The notes under the pieces were generated by a model. That model was not told the origin of the DNA. It saw nothing but the letters and a program-made list of their open reading frames with translations, and did not search any database. 47,145 nucleotides of DNA from Palleronia caenipelagi (GTDB taxonomy: Bacteria > Pseudomonadota > Alphaproteobacteria > Rhodobacterales > Rhodobacteraceae), in the NCBI RefSeq assembly GCF_007004065.1, contig NZ_VFSV01000027.1, forward strand, positions 1 to 47,145, read 5' to 3'. The position numbers and the translations under genes are program-made. Shown here one piece after another: positions 26,826-39,015 of the stretch (position 1 is the stretch's first letter; each line of letters begins with the position of its first letter).

Positions 26826-28185
26826 ATCCTGCTCCCGTCGATAAGAACGCCCTGCTCACGGGCCAGCTCGATCCGCGCCTCGCGAGCACGGGCCGCGAGG
26901 CTGACCGCCTCTTTGCGCTGATTGGTGAGCGACACGTAAAGCTTTGCTGCTTCGAGCAATTTCCGCTGCCCGGCGCGGAACTGCGCGTCAAAGATCCGGT
27001 GATTCTCGGCCAGTCGCGCGGCCACGTCCTTTGCATCGCGCACGCCGCCCTCGGCGCTTGCCGCATCATCACGGGCGCGCTGCATCTGGCGCTCGGTCTG
27101 CTCAGAGATCGCCTGCACCCGGCCTTCGGCCGCGGCGGCCTGCGCCTCGATCGACTCGATTTGCGCCTCGCGTCCAAAGATCATCACCGAGCCGCCAGTG
27201 CTGAGACCTCCGCTGACACCGGCAGCCCCGCCGCTGGCGCCCGCAGACAACTGAGGTGACAGGCTCGCACGGGCCAGATCCGCTTCGGCACGGGCACGCT
27301 CTGCCTCGGCCTTGGCGTTCAGGACCGGCAGAGCATCATTTCCAAACCCCGGAACGGCAAAGCCCGTCGGATTGGGCGGACTCGCCATTACCCCTGCGGT
27401 CAAAACGGAGAGTTGGCCGCTCGCCCCCTCAGCGGCGCGCCGCTCGGTCTGGGCATCGGCGTCTAGCGACGCAATGATCTGGTCAAGATTGGTCAGGTCA
27501 GAAGGGTTCTCGATCCCGCCCCCGACACGCCCCGCAAGAACCCGGCGGTATTCCTTCAGCCGGGTCAGGGCCGCGTTGCTGATGGCGAGCTTTTCCTCTG
27601 CTTCGGCGCGGGCGTTTTGCAAAGACAGCGCGTCTGCAATACGCTGATTTCGGGTCTGCGATAGGGCCACGGCAGCCACATCGATATCAGCCCGCGCAAA
27701 GTTGCGCTCGGCCTTCTTGCCGCCATTCCCGAACAGAACCAGATCCGTCAGAAGTGAGCCGTCTAGAACGCTGAGCCCGGTCAGAGAGATGCGCGGATCG
27801 AGCTTTGGCAGCCAGTTCTTATCGCGGGCTTTCGAGCGGAGGACCGCCGCGCGTAACTCGACGGCGGCGGGGCTCATATCGGCGGCGATAACGGCCTCGG
27901 CCAACTGCGCCTCGGAACTGCCCGAAGGCAAAACCGACCGGCGTGCCATCAACGCGTCGATGATCTCGGAATTAGCGGTCTCAGACTCGACCTTCTGCGC
28001 CTTCGCATCCGGCAGCAAACTGACGGCCTCCGGCGCTGCCGAGGCCTCTGGGGCGTCTCCGTCCTTGCCAATCATCCCGCAACCCGACACCGCCACCCCC
28101 ATCCCAACGACGAGCATCAGAACAGGCCATGACGCCCCACCACGGGGGCAGGACGTCAAAGAGTTTTTAGCTGCGGCACGGCGCA

Positions 28186-28186
<1 letters not shown>
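26822..28186 (-). CDS. TolC-like outer-membrane channel, lipoprotein form
   Basis: Outer-membrane channel of the type I system. The 454-residue protein has a signal peptide ending in a lipobox (VSGCG, Cys about 36), then Ala/Gln/Glu-rich helical repeats with heptad patterns and internal similarity between the halves, typical of the OEP family (TolC/LapE). SGGLSTGGSVMIFGREAQIES resembles the family's second beta-barrel entry. It begins at ATG 28186, which shares one base with the stop of the upstream surface protein (TGATG), and ends in an ATGA overlap with the ABC transporter. Confidence 0.85.
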
Positions 28187-30894
<2,708 letters not shown>

Positions 30895-30980
30895 AACGCT
30901 CTCCAGCTGCCTCACAGGCACTTCATGACCGAGCACCTTTCGTCAACGTTAGCTCAATCTGGAATTCAATAAAAGGTATA

Positions 30981-31010
30981 ATTATCAATACGCTAAGACG
31001 CACAATTCAA
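30981..31010 (-). promoter_or_regulatory. Candidate sigma-70 promoter of the surface-protein/secretion operon
   Basis: Reading leftward, TTGAAT (31010-31005) and GATAAT (30986-30981) are separated by 18 bp. The -10 matches consensus at five of six positions, the -35 at four of six. It would give a leader of about 80 nt before ATG 30894. One copy of the CACAATTCAAC repeat overlaps the -35. Confidence 0.4.
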
Positions 31011-31118
31011 CCTTATTAGTGCCGCACGGAAGACACAATCCCGTCATATTTCGCGAAATCGAAAGGATTTTTCTGCCAACGAGGGGAGCGCGACCTGCCA
31101 GCGGCGTCACAATTCAAC
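31001..31118. repeat. Pair of direct repeats CACAATTCAAC
   Basis: Two exact 11-bp copies at 31001-31011 and 31108-31118 upstream of the surface-protein gene. They may be binding sites for a regulator; no family is assigned. Confidence 0.4.
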
Positions 31119-31320
31119 ACATTCGAGACATAATGTGACGCGCAATTGCCACGTGCTCAAAAATAGAGTGACTCCGGGAGGTTACATCTTTTGCGCGTCT
31201 TCCTTGCGAGATCGTACGCGCTGAGATCTGCGGCGACCGGTAATGGTCTAAGGCCAGAGGCTCAGAACACACGGCTCATGCAGGACCCAACCGACCGTTT
31301 TGTCCGTGGGGCGTCGGCCA

Positions 31321-31995
31321 TTACCTCTGCACCGAGATCTCGTCCCAGGCGGCGTTAATGGCCATCATCCTGCTTTCCGCGAGACGAACCGCTTCCTCGG
31401 GGACACCACGGGCGATCATCCGGTCGGGATGATGCTCGGACACCAGACGCTTCCACGCCGCGCGAATATCATTGAGCGGTGTATCAGGCGTCACCCCCAG
31501 AACCGCGTACGGATCCGGCTCGGCGTCGGGCACAAACCTGGCCCGGATCGCCTGAAAGGTCGCGCTCTGCAGGCCAAAGATCTCGCTGATTGCCGCGATA
31601 AAGGCGTCTTCGTCGGGGTGATACTCGCCATCCGCCATCGCGATGTGAAACAGCCCCTCGACGAGATCCGCGAGGGTATCGGACCCGCGACCAAACATCC
31701 GCGCAATCCGCTCGGCATAGGCCTCAAAGCCCGCCACGTCCTGACGGGCGAGATTGTAGACCTTCGCAGCGGACGCCTCCGCTTCGGGTGGGATATAGAA
31801 TATCTCCCGAAACGCGGTGACCTCGTCCCGGGTCACCTGCCCGTCCGCCTTGGCCATCTTGGCGCCCAGTGCGATGGCAGCGATGGTAAAGCCCACGGTC
31901 TTTTCCGGGGCCCTCAGGACGCCGAAGACCTCCGACAGACCTTCGCCATCCCTCAGAGCGCTCAGCGCGGCGGTGATACGGGTCCAGATGGACAT
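31321..31995 (-). CDS. TerB-DnaJ domain protein (DjlA-like, soluble)
   Basis: The 224-residue protein has a TerB-like helical domain (about 25-140; KTVGFTIAAIALGAKMAKADGQVT, FHIAMADGEYHPDEDAFI) and a C-terminal J domain (about 160-224; DPYAVLGVTPDTPLNDIRAAWK with the HPD motif in SEHHPDRM). E. coli DjlA has the same order but a membrane anchor at its start; here no such segment is seen, so the protein is probably cytosolic. The HPD motif should stimulate DnaK ATPase. ATG 31995 was chosen because the upstream residues are not conserved in style. It lies 46 nt after the VOC gene on the same strand. Confidence 0.9.
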   Translation of the reverse strand: MSIWTRITAALSALRDGEGLSEVFGVLRAPEKTVGFTIAAIALGAKMAKADGQVTRDEVTAFREIFYIPPEAEASAAKVYNLARQDVAGFEAYAERIARMFGRGSDTLADLVEGLFHIAMADGEYHPDEDAFIAAISEIFGLQSATFQAIRARFVPDAEPDPYAVLGVTPDTPLNDIRAAWKRLVSEHHPDRMIARGVPEEAVRLAESRMMAINAAWDEISVQR

Positions 31996-32041
31996 GGGGT
32001 CTCCCTGCCGTTGTGAAGCCGTCTGCCCCACCCAGTCGGTG

Positions 32042-32671
32042 TCAACTCAGCCGCAACTGGCCGTCGAGGATCTTCAGCCCCGCTTCGGTCGCAATCTCGG
32101 CGCGGAGATGCGGCGCCGCGGCCTTATGGAATTCCAGATTGTGGATTTGCGTCAGTCGCGGCCAGGTGGCACGGACATCATCAATCTCCGGGTGCTCGAC
32201 CAACAATCGTTGCAACGTAAATCCCGTGTCCGGCATCAGGTCGCTCGCTTTGACGCCGTGCCAGTGCAGGAGCGCCGGTATCGCCCCATCATAAGGCATC
32301 TCACCGGTGGTCGTCAGCGCCATATCCCAGCTCAGTGATCCCCGCGTCAGATGTGCCACATGCCCCATGCCCAAAGGGGCTTCGGCCATGGCGCGGGTCA
32401 TGTCCTGCGCGCGCACTGCCCAGTAGCGCAGCTGAGGCGGTCCCTGGAAGTTATCCAGATCGAACCAGCGTGGACGATCCGGTTTGGGGGCGTTTGGATC
32501 AATGGCAAGGATCTCCAGATAGGCGGAGGGGCCCAGAGACAAAACCCGGTTATGGGTCCCCATATAGGGATGATGCCCGCCCTGATGGGGGGTCACGCCC
32601 AGCGCCTCTTCGACGGCGTGAACGCCAGCCTCAAGGGTTTCTGCCACCACAACGAGATGATCGATTTCCAT
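32042..32671 (-). CDS. VOC-superfamily (glyoxalase-like) protein
   Basis: The 209-residue protein begins MEIDHLVVVAETLEAGVHAVEEALG, the start of a glyoxalase-like_3 type module, with GGHHPYMGTHNRVLSLGPSAYLEIL supplying candidate metal or substrate residues; the second half (RGSLSWDMALTTTGEMPYDGAIPALLHWHG) is also family-like. No substrate can be assigned. AAGGAG lies 8 nt before ATG 32671, and a perfect palindrome lies immediately beyond that, in the gap to the divergent alcohol dehydrogenase. Confidence 0.8.
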   Translation of the reverse strand: MEIDHLVVVAETLEAGVHAVEEALGVTPHQGGHHPYMGTHNRVLSLGPSAYLEILAIDPNAPKPDRPRWFDLDNFQGPPQLRYWAVRAQDMTRAMAEAPLGMGHVAHLTRGSLSWDMALTTTGEMPYDGAIPALLHWHGVKASDLMPDTGFTLQRLLVEHPEIDDVRATWPRLTQIHNLEFHKAAAPHLRAEIATEAGLKILDGQLRLS

Positions 32672-32685
32672 CCGACGCGCTCCTT

Positions 32686-32703
32686 CAGTCTGTATACAGA
32701 CTG
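32686..32703. promoter_or_regulatory. Perfect 18-bp palindrome, candidate operator
   Basis: CAGTCTGTATACAGACTG is its own reverse complement. It lies in the 125-bp gap between the divergent VOC and alcohol dehydrogenase genes, next to the VOC ribosome site. The TGTATACA centre resembles sites of GntR-family regulators; no regulator gene is adjacent. Confidence 0.55.
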
Positions 32704-32796
32704 GGCCTTTGGCCGCAGCGTGTCGAGGGGGCCTGACACTTTTTTCTGTCAAAACGCGACAACCTGCGGTCAGATCCTGGCGGGGAGGACCTGACC

Positions 32797-33936
32797 ATGA
32801 AAACCCGCATCGCGCTTCTGCAGGAATCCGGACTGCCGCGCCCCTATGACCGGTCCCGGCCGCTCAGGATCATCGAGGCGGAGCTTGACCCGCCCGGCCC
32901 CGGAGAACTGATGGTGCGCATCGTGGCGGCGGGGCTGTGCCATTCGGACCTTTCGGTGATCAATGGCGACCGCGCGCGGGACCTGCCCGTGGCCCTTGGG
33001 CATGAAGCCTCGGGCGTCGTTGAGTTGGTTGGCCCCGGTGTGACCCGCTTTGCTCCCGGCGATCCGGTGGTGCTGGTCTTTGCCCCCGGTTGCGGGCGGT
33101 GCCTGCCTTGCGCCGAGGGCCGCCCAGCCCTCTGTGAACCCGCGGCAGAGGCGGCGGGATCGGGCACGCTCATGTCCGGCGCGCGGCGGATCCGCGTCGC
33201 AGGCCAGCCGGTGAACCACCATATCGGCGTCTCGGCCTTTTCCGACCGGGTGGTGATCGGCGAGGGCTCCGCGGTGCGCGTCGACCCCGACGTGCCGCTG
33301 GAGGATGCCGCGCTGCTGGGCTGCGCTGTGCTGACCGGAGCGGGCTCGGTGCTGAACGCGGGCGCCCTGCGCACCGGCGAAGCCTGCGCCATCGTGGGCC
33401 TCGGGGGCGTGGGGCTGGCAGGGCTGATGGCGGCGCGGGCAGCCGGGGCGCATCCGCTGATCGCTGTGGACCCGGCGGAGGAAAAACGCGGCCGGGCGCT
33501 GGAGCTTGGCGCGACCCACGCGGTGAACCCGCTCGCACCGGGCGCTCTGGACCAGATCCGGGGTCTGACGGGCGGCGGTGTGCATCTGGCAGTGGAACTG
33601 GCGGGCTCGGCTCCTGCCCTGCGCTTTGCATGGGATGCGACGCGGCGCGGCGGACGGGTGGTCACAGGCGGCCTGCCCCACCCCGCGCAAGAGCTTAGCC
33701 TGTCTGCCGCCGAGCTGACCGTCAGCGAAAAGACCCTGAGGGGCGCCTATATGGGCTCCTGCGTGCCGACCCGGGACATTCCTCGCTTTGCCGCGCTGAT
33801 GACCTCCGGCGCGCTCCCGGTCGGCGAACTCGTGACCCACCGCCTGCGTCTCGATCAGATCAATGAGGGATTTGAGCGACTGGCCTCAGGCGATGCGATC
33901 CGTCAGCTTGTCTTGTTTGACGATTCAGGCCCCTGA
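32797..33936 (+). CDS. Zinc-dependent alcohol dehydrogenase (MDR family)
   Basis: The 379-residue NAD(P)-dependent medium-chain dehydrogenase has catalytic-zinc ligands Cys48 (GLCHSD) and His69-Glu70 (GHEASG), four Cys of the structural zinc site (GCGRCLPCAEGRPALC) and the dinucleotide-binding IVGLGGVGLAGLMAARAAGA. It resembles class III/aryl-alcohol-type dehydrogenases. The substrate is unknown; no glutathione-pathway partner is adjacent. GGGGAGGAC just before ATG 32797 provides a strong ribosome site. Its 3' end overlaps the convergent metallopeptidase gene by 34 nt. Confidence 0.92.
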   Translation: MKTRIALLQESGLPRPYDRSRPLRIIEAELDPPGPGELMVRIVAAGLCHSDLSVINGDRARDLPVALGHEASGVVELVGPGVTRFAPGDPVVLVFAPGCGRCLPCAEGRPALCEPAAEAAGSGTLMSGARRIRVAGQPVNHHIGVSAFSDRVVIGEGSAVRVDPDVPLEDAALLGCAVLTGAGSVLNAGALRTGEACAIVGLGGVGLAGLMAARAAGAHPLIAVDPAEEKRGRALELGATHAVNPLAPGALDQIRGLTGGGVHLAVELAGSAPALRFAWDATRRGGRVVTGGLPHPAQELSLSAAELTVSEKTLRGAYMGSCVPTRDIPRFAALMTSGALPVGELVTHRLRLDQINEGFERLASGDAIRQLVLFDDSGP

Positions 33937-34895
33937 CGCAACGCCCCGTGGGCAAAGGCGAGCTTGGCCCGGACCTGTGGCGTCAGCACGAAGGGATAAA
34001 GATCGGGCAGATCCATGGCGCGGTTCAGGTGGTTACCCGCGATGCTGACCTCTACCGCATGGGCGAGCATGGCGCCCGCATTCAGATCCGCGTAGGCGTC
34101 ATACACCCCCTCGGGCAGGCCCGGCACCCGCATCCCCGCGGCGAGGGCGCTGTCCAGCAGATCCACCAGATGCAGCAAATGAGCGATGGTCTCCGCCCAG
34201 TCCTCATGGGGGTGTGCGGTGGCATAGGCAGAGATATGGGTCCCCCCCGGATCGCGAGGGCTGGCGTAGTGCGCCGACAACGCCGCCCCGTAATCCGCCC
34301 GCTCATCGCCGAAGATCGCGCGGAACGCTTCGGGGAAACCATCCCGCTCTGCTGCCAGCCGGTCAAAGAGGTAGTGAGCCATCTCGTGACGCATATGCCC
34401 CAGCATGGTGCGGTAAAGCTCGCCGAATTCGGCGCGACGCTGCACCAGAACGGGTTCGGAGGCCTCAGTAACGTTGATGGTGATCACGCCTGACGCATGC
34501 CCCATAACCACGTTGGCCGGGCCAGATCGGGTCTCTTCCGACAACAGATGAAATACGGGGCGCGGTCCGGCATCCGCGTCGGTGCACCACCCCCACCGGG
34601 CAAGACCCGCGAGCATCCAGCGCTTGGCCTGCTCGGTGGCGCTCCACAGGCGCAGGTTGTCTCCGGCGGTCAGGTCCGGCACCGTCCGCGTCATGGCGCA
34701 GGAGCGGCACAGCCCCCGCCTGTCATCGCGCCAGTCACAAGCGATCCGGGTGCGGTTCGCACAGGTGGACCCGGCGACCTCGACCATCTGGCGATCCGGG
34801 TCGAAAGCGACCGCCTGCCCGCAGCGACACTGGAGATTGCCGAAATAGAGACGCGCGCCACAGGTTGGGCAGCGGAAGATTTGCACTGGAGACAC
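33903..34895 (-). CDS. Putative zinc-binding metallopeptidase with N-terminal zinc ribbon
   Basis: The 330-residue cytosolic protein has Cys9, Cys12, Cys23 and Cys25 (CPTCGARLYFGNLQCRC) as a zinc ribbon, a second Cys cluster at 45, 53, 63 and 66, and a metallopeptidase core with HEMAH at 170-174 and downstream Glu/Asp-rich HPHEDWAETIAHLLHLVD, which supplies a likely third ligand. This is the DUF2248/Peptidase_Mx-like family known as putative zinc-binding metallopeptidase; no substrate is established. No signal peptide is seen. Confidence 0.85.
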   Translation of the reverse strand: MSPVQIFRCPTCGARLYFGNLQCRCGQAVAFDPDRQMVEVAGSTCANRTRIACDWRDDRRGLCRSCAMTRTVPDLTAGDNLRLWSATEQAKRWMLAGLARWGWCTDADAGPRPVFHLLSEETRSGPANVVMGHASGVITINVTEASEPVLVQRRAEFGELYRTMLGHMRHEMAHYLFDRLAAERDGFPEAFRAIFGDERADYGAALSAHYASPRDPGGTHISAYATAHPHEDWAETIAHLLHLVDLLDSALAAGMRVPGLPEGVYDAYADLNAGAMLAHAVEVSIAGNHLNRAMDLPDLYPFVLTPQVRAKLAFAHGALRQGPESSNKTS

Positions 34896-34964
34896 CTCGA
34901 AACAAGAGAGACAGGCGCCGGGATTCCGGCACCTGCCTTTGACGCAGGCCCCAAGAGGCCGATG

Positions 34965-37094
34965 TCAGGCCGCGCTGTCTTTGCGCGCGTTCCGGATCAG
35001 TTGCAACACCTCCGACGCGGCCTTCGGGATATTGGTGCCAGGACCGAAGATCGCCGCGACACCCGCCTCTTTCAGCGCATCGTAATCCCGCGCCGGGATC
35101 ACGCCGCCGCAGATGACGAGGATATCGTCAGCCCCCTGCTCGCGCAGCGCCTGAACCAGTTTGGGCGCGTTGGTCATGTGACCGGCTGCCTGACTGGACA
35201 GGCCAATCACGTGGACATCGTTATCCACCGCATCCTGCGCGGCCTCTTCGGGCGTCTGGAAGAGCGGCCCCACATCCACGTCAAAGCCGATATCGGCGAA
35301 GGCGGTGGCGATGACCTTGGCGCCCCTGTCGTGGCCATCCTGCCCGACCTTCACGACCAGCATCCGGGGACGGCGGCCCTCTTCCTCAGCGAAGCTTTCG
35401 ACATCCTTCTGGATCTGCGCATAGCCCTCGTCACCCTCGTAGGCGGCGCCGTAGACGCCCGAGAGCGTCCGCACCTCGGCACGGTGACGGCCAAAGACAC
35501 TCTCCATCGCATCAGAGATCTCGCCGACCGTGGCGCGTGCCCGGGCGGCCTCGACGGCCAGCCCAAGCAAGTTGCCGTCCCCCTTCGCGCCCTCAACCAG
35601 CGCGTCGAGCGCAGCCTGACAGGCGGCGGCGTCACGACCGGCCCGGATCTCGTTCAGGCGTTTGATCTGGCTGTCGCGTACGCCCGCATTGTCGATCACC
35701 CGGATATCGAGGTCGTCCTCCTGCGCCAGACGGAACTTGTTGACGCCGACAATCACCTCTTCGCCCCGGTCGATCCGGGCCTGCTTGGCGGCGGCGGCTT
35801 CCTCGATGCGCAGCTTCGGCATACCGCTCTCGACGGCCTTCGTCATGCCGCCCAGCGCGTCCACCTCGGCCATCAGGGCCCGGGCGGACTCGATGAGATC
35901 AGAGGTGAGCTTTTCCACGTAATAGGAGCCCGCCAGCGGATCGACCACATCCGTCACGCCGGTCTCGTTCTGCAGGATCAGCTGGGTGTTCCGGGCGATG
36001 CGGGCAGAGAAATCTGTGGGCAGCGCAATGGCCTCGTCGAAAGAGTTCGTGTGCAGTGACTGGGTGCCGCCCAGCACCGCGCTCATCGCCTCATAAGCGG
36101 TGCGCACGATGTTGTTATAGGGGTCCTGCTCCGCGAGGCTTACGCCCGAGGTCTGGCAGTGGGTGCGCAGCATCTTCGAGCGCTCATTCTGCGCGCCCAT
36201 CTCGGTCATGATCTCGTGCCACAGGAAACGCGCGGCCCGGAGCTTGGCGGCCTCCATGAAGAAATCCATGCCAATGGCAAAGAAGAAGGACAGCCGCCCG
36301 GCGAACTTATCCACATCCATGCCACGGGCGATGGCGGTGCGGACGTATTCCTTGCCGTCAGCGAGGGTAAATGCCAGCTCCTGAACAAGGTTCGCGCCCG
36401 CTTCCTGCATGTGGTAGCCGGAAATCGAAATCGAGTTAAAACGCGGCATCTCCCGCGCCGTGTAGTCGATGATATCGGCCACGATCCGCATCGACGGTTC
36501 CGGCGGATAGATATAGGTGTTGCGGACCATGAACTCCTTCAGAATATCGTTCTGAATGGTGCCCGAGAGTTGCGCGCGATCCACGCCCTGCTCTTCACCC
36601 GCGACGATGAAGCTCGCCAGAACCGGGATTACCGCGCCGTTCATGGTCATCGAGACGGAAATGTCGCCCAGTGGAATGCCGTCAAAGAGAATTTTCATAT
36701 CCTCGACGGAATCGATGGCAACGCCCGCCTTGCCCACATCGCCCTCGACCCGCTCATGGTCGCTGTCATAGCCCCGGTGCGTCGCCAGATCGAAGGCCAC
36801 AGACACGCCCTGCTGCCCCGCCTCCAGCGCGCGGCGGTAAAAGGCGTTCGACTCCTCCGCCGTGGAAAAGCCCGCATATTGGCGGATCGTCCAGGGGCGA
36901 CCCGCATACATCGTGGATTTCACGCCCCGGGTGAAGGGCGCCTCTCCGGGGGTGGACCCCATATGCTCCAGACCCTCCGCGTCAGCGGCGGTGTAGAGCG
37001 GCTTGCGGCTGATCCCTTCGGGCGTGTCGCGGGTCAGCTCCGACAAGGGGCGTCCGCGAAGTTCCTTTTCAGCCCGTGTGTTCCAGTCGCTCAT
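34965..37094 (-). CDS. scpA: Methylmalonyl-CoA mutase, single-chain
   Basis: Adenosylcobalamin-dependent isomerisation of methylmalonyl-CoA to succinyl-CoA, last step of propionate catabolism. The 709-residue chain has the mutase barrel ([38 protein letters not shown]-like region, [12 protein letters not shown]) and a C-terminal B12-binding domain with the lower-ligand motif [12 protein letters not shown] near 590 and SSQAAGH, GGVIP. AAGGAGAG 5 nt before ATG 37094 fixes the start. No epimerase, MeaB chaperone or propionyl-CoA carboxylase genes are in the window, and the 87-bp gap to the divergent gene is too short for a cobalamin riboswitch. Confidence 0.96.
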   Translation of the reverse strand: MSDWNTRAEKELRGRPLSELTRDTPEGISRKPLYTAADAEGLEHMGSTPGEAPFTRGVKSTMYAGRPWTIRQYAGFSTAEESNAFYRRALEAGQQGVSVAFDLATHRGYDSDHERVEGDVGKAGVAIDSVEDMKILFDGIPLGDISVSMTMNGAVIPVLASFIVAGEEQGVDRAQLSGTIQNDILKEFMVRNTYIYPPEPSMRIVADIIDYTAREMPRFNSISISGYHMQEAGANLVQELAFTLADGKEYVRTAIARGMDVDKFAGRLSFFFAIGMDFFMEAAKLRAARFLWHEIMTEMGAQNERSKMLRTHCQTSGVSLAEQDPYNNIVRTAYEAMSAVLGGTQSLHTNSFDEAIALPTDFSARIARNTQLILQNETGVTDVVDPLAGSYYVEKLTSDLIESARALMAEVDALGGMTKAVESGMPKLRIEEAAAAKQARIDRGEEVIVGVNKFRLAQEDDLDIRVIDNAGVRDSQIKRLNEIRAGRDAAACQAALDALVEGAKGDGNLLGLAVEAARARATVGEISDAMESVFGRHRAEVRTLSGVYGAAYEGDEGYAQIQKDVESFAEEEGRRPRMLVVKVGQDGHDRGAKVIATAFADIGFDVDVGPLFQTPEEAAQDAVDNDVHVIGLSSQAAGHMTNAPKLVQALREQGADDILVICGGVIPARDYDALKEAGVAAIFGPGTNIPKAASEVLQLIRNARKDSAA

Positions 37095-37181
37095 ACCAGC
37101 TCTCCTTAATCTGCCGCGGCATCCTGCCCGAAGGGCGTCTTGCCTCTTCGCATCCGCAGTGTGAGCGCCTAGATAGAGGGC

Positions 37182-37688
37182 ATGACTGCGAAACACGTTC
37201 TCCATATGCTTGTCGTTGTAGCGAGCATTTTCGGGCCTGTCCCCTTGTTAGCGCAAGAGAGTGCAGCATCAAATGCTGCGGCACAGCAAAATCAGGCTGA
37301 GGGCAGTGCCGTTGCACGCTGGCAGGCCGATAAAACAACGATTTTCAGCGCCGACGAGGTGGTGCTGGAAGATTTCAAATGGATTGCACGGCCGCTGATC
37401 GTGTTCGGCCAGTCCCCGGTTCAACCGGCCTTCATCGAGCAGATGGAGTATATCGCCGACCGCATCGACGATCTGGCGCGCCGGGATGTGATCGTGATCA
37501 GCGACAGTGATCCAGCGTCAAAAACGGCCATCCGGGAGAAATTCCGTCCCCGCGATTTTCAACTGACGCTGGTCGGAAAGGATGGCGCGATCAAGCTGCG
37601 CAAGCCCTTCCCCTGGCATGTCCGTGAGATCGGGCGCAGCATCGACAAGATGCCCATACGCCAGCGCGAGATCCGCGAGGGGCGCTAG
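37182..37688 (+). CDS. DUF4174 secreted protein
   Basis: The 168-residue protein has a signal peptide ([19 protein letters not shown]) and a DUF4174-type domain (about 60-165): [35 protein letters not shown] and [21 protein letters not shown]. The fold is thioredoxin-like, and family members lack a CxxC, as here; function is unknown. It is divergent from the mutase gene by 87 bp. Its stop TAG shares the palindrome CTAG with the stop of the convergent DUF1989 gene. Confidence 0.85.
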   Translation: MTAKHVLHMLVVVASIFGPVPLLAQESAASNAAAQQNQAEGSAVARWQADKTTIFSADEVVLEDFKWIARPLIVFGQSPVQPAFIEQMEYIADRIDDLARRDVIVISDSDPASKTAIREKFRPRDFQLTLVGKDGAIKLRKPFPWHVREIGRSIDKMPIRQREIREGR

Positions 37689-38548
37689 CCCCCGTGGCTG
37701 CGGTCATAGGGGGACGGGGCTGGCTCCTGCCACCCGTCCAGCACCTCATCCGCAGGCTTCAAGACCACCATCTCCAGCGGGTAGCAGGGCGCGGTATCGC
37801 TCGAATGCTCTGACCCGCAATCACCCCCCGGACAGGCAGAAAGCACGGCGAGCAGGTCAATTTCGGCCAGAAGATCCAGATGATCGCCGGGGCGAACCGG
37901 GCTTGCCTTCATAAAATACTGGCCCGTGTCGCGTGTGAAACCGGTACACATAAAGACGTTCAGCACATCATGAACATGGGTCTCGGCCTCATGCAGCGGC
38001 ATCCCGGTCGCGTTCGAGAGCGCACGGGTCAGGTTCGAGTGACAGCAATGATGGTAATCGCGCCCCGAGAGGAGCCGCCCGGTGTAGGGATCGCAGCGTG
38101 TGCCGATCACGTCGTGGACCCGCCCGCCCCATTCGTCCACGCCATACCAATTCAGGCTGTCGTCCACGATCATTGCCATGGGTCTAAGATAAGGGAAGCA
38201 ACTCCAGAGCCGGTCGCCTGTCGTGACATGACTGCCATGAAGCGCCCGGGTCTTCCCGGAATAGAATCGCTCGCTCAGGTTCTCTTGAGCAAAGAGGTTC
38301 AGGTCGCCCACCTGCGGGCCATCCACCGAAAGAATTCTCAAGACATGGCCGCGCGGCACCCGGATCGAGGACCCGTCACGGGGCGGCACGCGGGTTCTGG
38401 CGATCTCAGTCAGATCGTCCCGCACACGTTGCGTGCGGGACGGATCGGGTTGCGGCAGCGTTTCAGTCGGGTAACAGATGACCGGCTCCACAGCCCGGCG
38501 CGCCGCCGCATCGGGCGGCGCGGACCTGTCGTGTTCAGGTCGGCGCAT
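37685..38548 (-). CDS. DUF1989 / urea carboxylase-associated family protein
   Basis: The conserved core starts about residue 50: IRVPRGHVLRILSVDGPQVGDLNLF, LHGSHVTTGDRLWSCFPYLRPMAMIVDDS, then the Cys/His-rich GTRCDPY, GRDYHHCCHSNL and HDVLNVFMCTGF, which supply likely metal ligands. The family is associated with urea or amine degradation genes, but none of these is nearby. ATG 38548 is chosen (14-nt overlap with the lipoprotein gene); ATG 38572 is possible and neither has a clear ribosome site. The upstream lipoprotein gene overlaps it, suggesting co-expression. Confidence 0.85.
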   Translation of the reverse strand: MRRPEHDRSAPPDAAARRAVEPVICYPTETLPQPDPSRTQRVRDDLTEIARTRVPPRDGSSIRVPRGHVLRILSVDGPQVGDLNLFAQENLSERFYSGKTRALHGSHVTTGDRLWSCFPYLRPMAMIVDDSLNWYGVDEWGGRVHDVIGTRCDPYTGRLLSGRDYHHCCHSNLTRALSNATGMPLHEAETHVHDVLNVFMCTGFTRDTGQYFMKASPVRPGDHLDLLAEIDLLAVLSACPGGDCGSEHSSDTAPCYPLEMVVLKPADEVLDGWQEPAPSPYDRSHGG

Positions 38549-38804
38549 CGCAGATCTGCTGCCCGTTCGCATCGAGCAACGCGATGCCGGTCAGCACCTG
38601 TTCCTCGGGCACGGCTTCGAGCGCCAACCCGTAGCAGCCATTGGCGTCGCGGATCAGAAAATGGGGGTCCACCCCCTGCGGCAGAGCGGCCAGCGCTTCG
38701 GGGGAGATGTTTTTCAACAGGGTCGGGTCTTCTTCTTCGAGCTGAGGCAACACACAGCCGCTCAGGCTGACCGTTGCGACCAGCATCATCCCCAGTTTGC
38801 GCAT
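38535..38804 (-). CDS. Small lipoprotein of unknown function
   Basis: The 89-residue product has a signal peptide with lipobox LSGC (Cys17) and then a short acidic domain (LEEEDPTLLKNISPEAL, HFLIRDANGCYGLALEAVPEE) with two further cysteines, possibly a disulfide pair in the periplasm. It should be matured by Lgt, LspA and the Lnt encoded at 4976. I recall no named family. It overlaps the DUF1989 gene downstream and is divergent from accB. Confidence 0.8.
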   Translation of the reverse strand: MRKLGMMLVATVSLSGCVLPQLEEEDPTLLKNISPEALAALPQGVDPHFLIRDANGCYGLALEAVPEEQVLTGIALLDANGQQICDAPT

Positions 38805-38959
38805 GGATTTTCTCCGTCATTCATTGGTCGGCGGACGCTAGCAAAGCCCGACAGGCAGTCAAGCTGAGCGGGGAGAATTAACCATCTCAACCGCTATGGG
38901 TGGCAGAATGGCCGCGCTTTGACGCGGCATCACGTCTGACCAAGGGTCATGCTAGCGCT

Positions 38960-38989
38960 TTCAACCTGCGACCGGGTGACATATATAGT
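38960..38989 (+). promoter_or_regulatory. Candidate promoter of accB-accC-aat
   Basis: TATAGT (38984-38989, five of six with consensus -10) is preceded by TTCAAC (38960-38965, weak -35) at 18 bp. It lies 26 bp before ATG 39016, and GAGG provides a ribosome site. A 6-bp hairpin GCCGCG/CGCGGC (38911-38928) lies upstream. Confidence 0.3.
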
Positions 38990-39015
38990 CCCCGAAACAA
39001 ACACATGAGGATGTC

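Larger units (their letters stand above)
30937..31320. other. AT-rich intergenic region upstream of the surface-protein operon
   Basis: No gene seen in these 384 bp. The part next to the operon (30950-31150) is clearly more AT-rich than the surroundings and holds a candidate promoter and two direct copies of CACAATTCAAC (31001-31011 and 31108-31118, 107 bp apart). The part beyond 31200 is the 3' side of the TerB-DnaJ gene and shows nothing recognised. Confidence 0.6.

Noticed and set aside
24345-26921. Open frame of 858 codons on the plus strand
   Set aside because: It lies opposite the ABC transporter gene and encodes Gln/Arg/His-rich sequence without a domain; a high-GC antisense shadow.
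34497-36059. Open frame of 520 codons on the plus strand
   Set aside because: Antisense to the metallopeptidase and methylmalonyl-CoA mutase genes; composition typical of a shadow frame.
37095-37181. Possible cobalamin riboswitch before the B12-dependent mutase
   Set aside because: The gap is only 87 bp and holds no B12-box-like sequence that I could recognise.
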